DNA of 7,736 bases from Bacillota bacterium. Lineage in GTDB: Bacteria > Bacillota > Clostridia > Oscillospirales > Ruminococcaceae. Where the stretch lies: assembly GCA_023439605.1 (NCBI GenBank), contig JAEXNS010000103.1, forward strand, positions 1 to 7,736, written 5' to 3'. A program made the position numbers and the translations under genes. The notes beneath the pieces were generated by a model that did not search any database, was not told the origin of the DNA, and was given only the letters and a program-made list of their open reading frames with translations. Below are positions 5,161 to 7,736 of the stretch, in pieces (position 1 is the first letter of the stretch; every line of letters starts with the position of its first letter).

Positions 5161-5406
5161 ATCGAAATCAATATCGAAACTATAAAAACTGGTATTTTAT
5201 TTATAGCTAAATTGTTTGTGTTATTTTTGTTTATATATATTGTACTGGTATCAACACCTAAAGTAGCTAAAAAAGTTGATAATATGATAGCAAAGAACAA
5301 AAAACCCGAAAGGGTGGAGGATAAGAGACTCAATGAAGTTAAAGGTATTTATGATTTAAAAAAAGATGATGATGAAGAAACTAATGAAAATGATATTAAT
5401 AATTAA
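5161..5406 (+). CDS. Small single-pass membrane protein, about 81 aa, apparent ATC/ATT start
   Basis: I do not recognise the family. The frame encodes a short polar start (EINIETIKT), one hydrophobic stretch (ILFIAKLFVLFLFIYIVLV), then a basic segment (KVAKKVDNMIAKNKKPER) and a very acidic end (KKDDDEETNENDINN). This suggests a single-helix protein with a cytoplasmic tail, by the positive-inside rule. I chose 5161 because GGAGG lies 7 bp upstream and because starting at TTG 5212 would cut the hydrophobic segment to about 14 residues, too short to span a membrane. Rare ATT/ATC initiation or a recent loss of ATG (ATG to ATC) would both explain this. It ends 20 bp before proS and shares its promoter. 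Similar small genes beside housekeeping genes are often conserved but unstudied. Confidence 0.6.
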   Translation: MEINIETIKTGILFIAKLFVLFLFIYIVLVSTPKVAKKVDNMIAKNKKPERVEDKRLNEVKGIYDLKKDDDEETNENDINN

Positions 5407-5426
5407 TATAAAGTGAGGTTTAAAAA

Positions 5427-6872
5427 ATGGCAAAAGACAATAAAAAAATGGTTGAGTCAATAACTTCTATGGATGAAGATTTTGCGAAATGGTATACAGA
5501 TATAGTAAAAAAAGCTGAACTTATAGAATATACAAGCGTAAAAGGATGTATGGTTATAAGACCATACGGGTATGCTATATGGGAAAATATACAGAAAACC
5601 CTTGATACAATGTTTAAGGAAACAGGACATGAAAATGTTTGTATGCCTATGTTTATACCAGAAAGTTTATTGCAAAAAGAAAAAGATCATGTTGAAGGTT
5701 TTGCACCAGAAGTTGCATGGGTTACATATGGTGGTTCTGAAAAGCTAGAAGATAGACTATGTATTAGACCTACTTCTGAAACGTTGTTTTGTGAACACTA
5801 TGCAAATATAATACATTCATACAGAGATTTACCTAAACTATATAATCAATGGGTTAGTGTTGTAAGATGGGAAAAAACAACTAGACCATTTTTAAGGTCA
5901 AGAGAATTTCTATGGCAAGAAGGACATACTATTCATGCTACAGCTGAAGAGGCGATATTAGAAACTGAAAAAATGTTAAATGTTTATGCGGATTTTTGTG
6001 AAAATTATCTTGCTATGCCTGTAATAAAAGGTAAAAAAACAGAAAGTGATAAGTTTGCAGGAGCTGTTTCTACATATGCAATAGAAGCTTTGATGCATGA
6101 CGGAAAAGCACTTCAAGCTGGTACTTCTCATTATTTTGGTGATGGATTTGCAAAGGCATTTGAGATACAATTTACAGATAAGGAAAACAAAAAGGTATAT
6201 CCACATCAAACTTCATGGGGAGTTACAACAAGGCTTATAGGTGCTATTATAATGACACATGGTGATGATAATGGTTTGGTATTACCACCTAAAATTGCAC
6301 CAATACAACTTGCTATTATTCCTATTGCACAACATAAAGAAGGAGTTTTGGATAAGGCTAGAAACTTAGCAGATGATTTGAAAAATAGAGGAATAAGAGT
6401 AAAACTAGATGATACTGATAATTCTGCTGGTTGGAAGTTTTCTGAATATGAAATGAAAGGCGTGCCTTTAAGATTAGAAATAGGTCCAAAGGACATTGAA
6501 AATAATCAGTGTGTAATAGTTACACGTCATAATAGAGAAAAAACCGTTGTAAGTTTAGATAATTTGATGGAAATGATTAATGTAAAACTTGAAGAAGTTC
6601 AAAAATCTTTATTTGAAAAAGCTTTAGAAAATAGAATTAATAGAACTTATACATGCACTAGTCTAGATGAAATAGTTAAGTCACTTGAAGAAAAAGGTGA
6701 TGGATTTATTAAAGCTATGTGGTGCGGAGAAGAAGCTTGTGAAGATATTATTAAAGAAAAAACAGGTGTAGGTTCTAGATGTATGCCTGAAGAACAAGAA
6801 AAATTTTCGGAAAACTGTATATGTTGTGGAAATCCAGCTAAATATATGGTGTATTTTGGTAAAGCGTATTAA
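5427..6872 (+). CDS. proS: Prolyl-tRNA synthetase (archaeal/eukaryal-type), 481 aa
   Basis: This class II synthetase charges tRNA-Pro with proline in the cytoplasm (EC 6.1.1.15). The motif 2 region RWEKTTRPFLRSREFLWQEG starts at R147, and the motif 3-like segment GAIIMTHGDDNGLVLPPKIA contains the usual motif 3 sequence. The anticodon-binding domain follows (about 290-400). The C-terminus carries a Cys4 zinc site at C433, C438, C464 and C467, spaced 5, 26 and 3, and ends in Tyr481. These are hallmarks of the archaeal/eukaryal-type ProRS found in some bacteria, which lacks the bacterial INS editing domain. Length is normal and no lesion is seen. ATG 5427 follows GTGAGG (5413-5418). Arginine is AGA/AGG in 17 of 18 codons, which I take as the host's own pattern. 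Confidence 0.97.
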   Translation: MAKDNKKMVESITSMDEDFAKWYTDIVKKAELIEYTSVKGCMVIRPYGYAIWENIQKTLDTMFKETGHENVCMPMFIPESLLQKEKDHVEGFAPEVAWVTYGGSEKLEDRLCIRPTSETLFCEHYANIIHSYRDLPKLYNQWVSVVRWEKTTRPFLRSREFLWQEGHTIHATAEEAILETEKMLNVYADFCENYLAMPVIKGKKTESDKFAGAVSTYAIEALMHDGKALQAGTSHYFGDGFAKAFEIQFTDKENKKVYPHQTSWGVTTRLIGAIIMTHGDDNGLVLPPKIAPIQLAIIPIAQHKEGVLDKARNLADDLKNRGIRVKLDDTDNSAGWKFSEYEMKGVPLRLEIGPKDIENNQCVIVTRHNREKTVVSLDNLMEMINVKLEEVQKSLFEKALENRINRTYTCTSLDEIVKSLEEKGDGFIKAMWCGEEACEDIIKEKTGVGSRCMPEEQEKFSENCICCGNPAKYMVYFGKAY

Positions 6873-6925
6873 AAATAAGTTATTATTAATCTGTTAAAGG
6901 TCAAGTTTACGATTTTGTAGGAGTT

Positions 6926-6943
6926 TCGACTCTACCGAGTCGA
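6926..6943 (+). other. Short GC-rich hairpin downstream of proS
   Basis: TCGACTC (6926-6932) and GAGTCGA (6937-6943) form a perfect 7-bp stem with loop TACC. No T run follows, so it is not a standard intrinsic terminator, although it is the first strong hairpin after proS. It lies immediately outside the inverted-repeat element at 6950 and may belong to the same intergenic mosaic. Confidence 0.5.
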
Positions 6944-6949
6944 CCGAGC

Positions 6950-7164
6950 AATGTCGTCAACTTAAGCAAATTTCTAAAGTAATTTATGAGGCTCTGCCTC
7001 AAACTCAGCTTCTTTTTCTATCGCAAAAAGAAGCAAAAAAGCTCTTAAAGCATAAGGATTTCGCATTCTGCGGAAAGCGACCAAGGGCGTTGCCCTTTGG
7101 AAACCTACGATTTTTTGAAAAAAATCGAGTAAAACTTTAATTTTTTCACTAAGTTGACGACATT
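6950..7164. repeat. Hairpin-rich intergenic element with 15-bp terminal inverted repeats
   Basis: Aatgtcgtcaactta (6950-6964) is the exact reverse complement of 7150-7164. Inside are successive hairpins: gaggc/gcctc (6988-7000), a 10-bp stem gcttcttttt with 7025-7034, a weaker one around 7059-7076, ccaagggc with gccctttgg (7081-7100), and cgattttt with aaaaatcg (7108-7127). There is no convincing coding frame. The phrases 'ggctctgcctc' and 'ggcgttgccctttggaaacc' resemble intergenic repeats I recall from gut Clostridia genomes. It may be a MITE-like or REP-like mobile repeat, or a structured RNA. No target-site duplication is evident beside the ends. Confidence 0.6.
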
Positions 7165-7179
7165 ATGAATATGGATGAA

Positions 7180-7229
7180 AAGATAAAAAATACTGTGTAG
7201 TTTCATAACTACACAGTATTTTTTATCTT
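7180..7229. terminator. Bidirectional terminator with 23-bp perfect stem
   Basis: Bases 7180-7202 and 7207-7229 are perfect reverse complements with loop TCAT. The stem includes an A-run and a T-run at opposite arms, so it can terminate both the rightward transcript and the leftward potassium-regulator gene. The right arm overlaps that gene's stop codon (7223-7225) and its last codon. Confidence 0.85.
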
Positions 7230-7736
7230 ATATGCTTTAATATTTTTTCAACATCAACATGTCTGCCTAAAACTATAATATGCTCATTTTCATCAGAAAA
7301 AACATAGTCAGCAGATGGAAGTGGGTTTACTTCGCCATCTTTTTTAGTTGCAACAATATTTATTTTATATTTTCTTCTAACTTCAAGTTTAGAAATACTT
7401 TTACCCAACCAATGGTCTATAACTGGAATTTCATATATTGAAACATCTTCAGAAAGCTCAATATAATCAAAAACATTTGCTACACTATATCTAGTGGCAA
7501 GTTTTTCGGCACTATCTCTTTCAGGATAAACTACTTCATGAGCACCACTTTTCAATAGAAATTTTGCATGAATTGTTGTACTTGCCTTACCTATAATATG
7601 CTCTGCACCAAGTTCATAAAGTAAGTTTGTGATTTCTAAACTACTTTGAAAATCATCCCCCACACAAACAAAACAAAGGTCAAAGTTTTTAACACCCAAA
7701 CTCTTTAAAGTTTCTTCTTTTGTACAGTCTCCTATT
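7223..7736 (-). CDS. ktrA: KtrA/TrkA-family potassium uptake regulator, C-terminal part (start outside window)
   Basis: On the minus strand the frame enters at the window edge with IGDCTKEETLKSLGVKNFD and ends with TAA at 7223-7225, about 170 residues. It shows the second half of an RCK N-terminal (Rossmann, nucleotide-binding) domain: IGDCTKEE, then DLCFVCVGDDFQSS, then a KA.TTIHAKFLLKSGAHEVVYPERD segment. After that comes a complete RCK_C domain ending GRHVDVEKILKHIR. Such proteins form a cytoplasmic ring that gates a KtrB/TrkH potassium channel in response to ADP/ATP or cyclic di-AMP. The dinucleotide GxGxxG motif and start lie beyond the window. TrkA with two repeats is the alternative, but the single RCK_C followed at once by a stop favours the shorter KtrA type. 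No channel gene is in view; ktrB would be expected upstream of it. Confidence 0.88.
   Translation of the reverse strand, partial: IGDCTKEETLKSLGVKNFDLCFVCVGDDFQSSLEITNLLYELGAEHIIGKASTTIHAKFLLKSGAHEVVYPERDSAEKLATRYSVANVFDYIELSEDVSIYEIPVIDHWLGKSISKLEVRRKYKINIVATKKDGEVNPLPSADYVFSDENEHIIVLGRHVDVEKILKHIR

Noticed and set aside
5147..5185. ATG at 5147 opening a 12-codon frame
   Set aside because: The ATG overlaps the GGAGG itself, and the frame stops at once and is out of phase with the membrane gene.
5073..5333. Minus-strand membrane-protein-like frame opposite the small gene
   Set aside because: The plus strand has the promoter, GGAGG and operon position; the minus frame is a shadow of it.
6206..6496. 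Minus-strand open frame inside proS
   Set aside because: It is the complement of a well-conserved synthetase region with no start signals; similar frames at 5976-6209 and 4278-4469 were dropped for the same reason.
6950..7164. CRISPR array or tRNA-like structure
   Set aside because: There are no regularly spaced repeats and no cloverleaf; the repeats are inverted and differ from each other.

Overview
The window is AT-rich DNA from a Gram-positive anaerobe, most likely a member of the Clostridia (Bacillota). Reasons: strong AGGAGG-type ribosome sites, sigma-A-like promoters, an archaeal/eukaryal-type ProRS with a zinc-binding C-terminus, IS1634-like insertion sequence remnants, and an intergenic hairpin mosaic of a kind I associate with gut Clostridia. 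The organism cannot be named from the sequence alone.

Layout. (1) 1-279 is the right-hand end of an IS1634-like element: the transposase C-terminus and two stacked terminators. (2) 280-447 is a fragment of the left end of a related IS in the opposite orientation. (3) 450-4571 is a small operon that looks like a RiPP (ribosomally made, post-translationally modified peptide) locus. It has a perfect-consensus promoter, a hairpin leader, a 32-residue peptide gene with a YCFKSC motif, an attenuator hairpin, a radical SAM/SPASM maturase with an N-terminal peptide-recognition-like domain, and an 815-residue SNF2-type helicase. The maturase frame is interrupted by one in-frame TAG at codon 235. (4) 4570-5073 is mobile debris on the minus strand: the tail and terminator of an unrecognised gene fused to a truncated IS1634-like transposase. 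The 5' part of that transposase and its promoter directly repeat 280-402. (5) 5078-6872 is a chromosomal operon of a small one-helix membrane protein, with no standard start codon where its ribosome site points, followed by proS. (6) 6873-7222 is non-coding: a hairpin-rich element of about 215 bp bounded by 15-bp perfect inverted repeats, then a 23-bp-stem terminator. (7) 7223-7736 is the C-terminal part of a minus-strand KtrA/TrkA potassium-uptake regulator, running off the window.

How it fits together. The peptide, maturase and helicase genes share one direction and one promoter. The hairpin after the peptide gene should keep peptide transcript in excess over the enzymes. The cluster lies between two direct copies of the same IS left end, and its maturase uses CGN arginine codons (9 of 16) far more than proS does (1 of 18). 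Together these suggest an acquired island that has been eroded by IS-linked rearrangement. Whether it still works depends on the in-frame TAG: the residues on both sides are well preserved, so this is a very recent nonsense mutation, a sequencing error, or readthrough. The pairing of a Cys-containing peptide and radical SAM maturase with an SNF2 ATPase is the most unusual part of the window.
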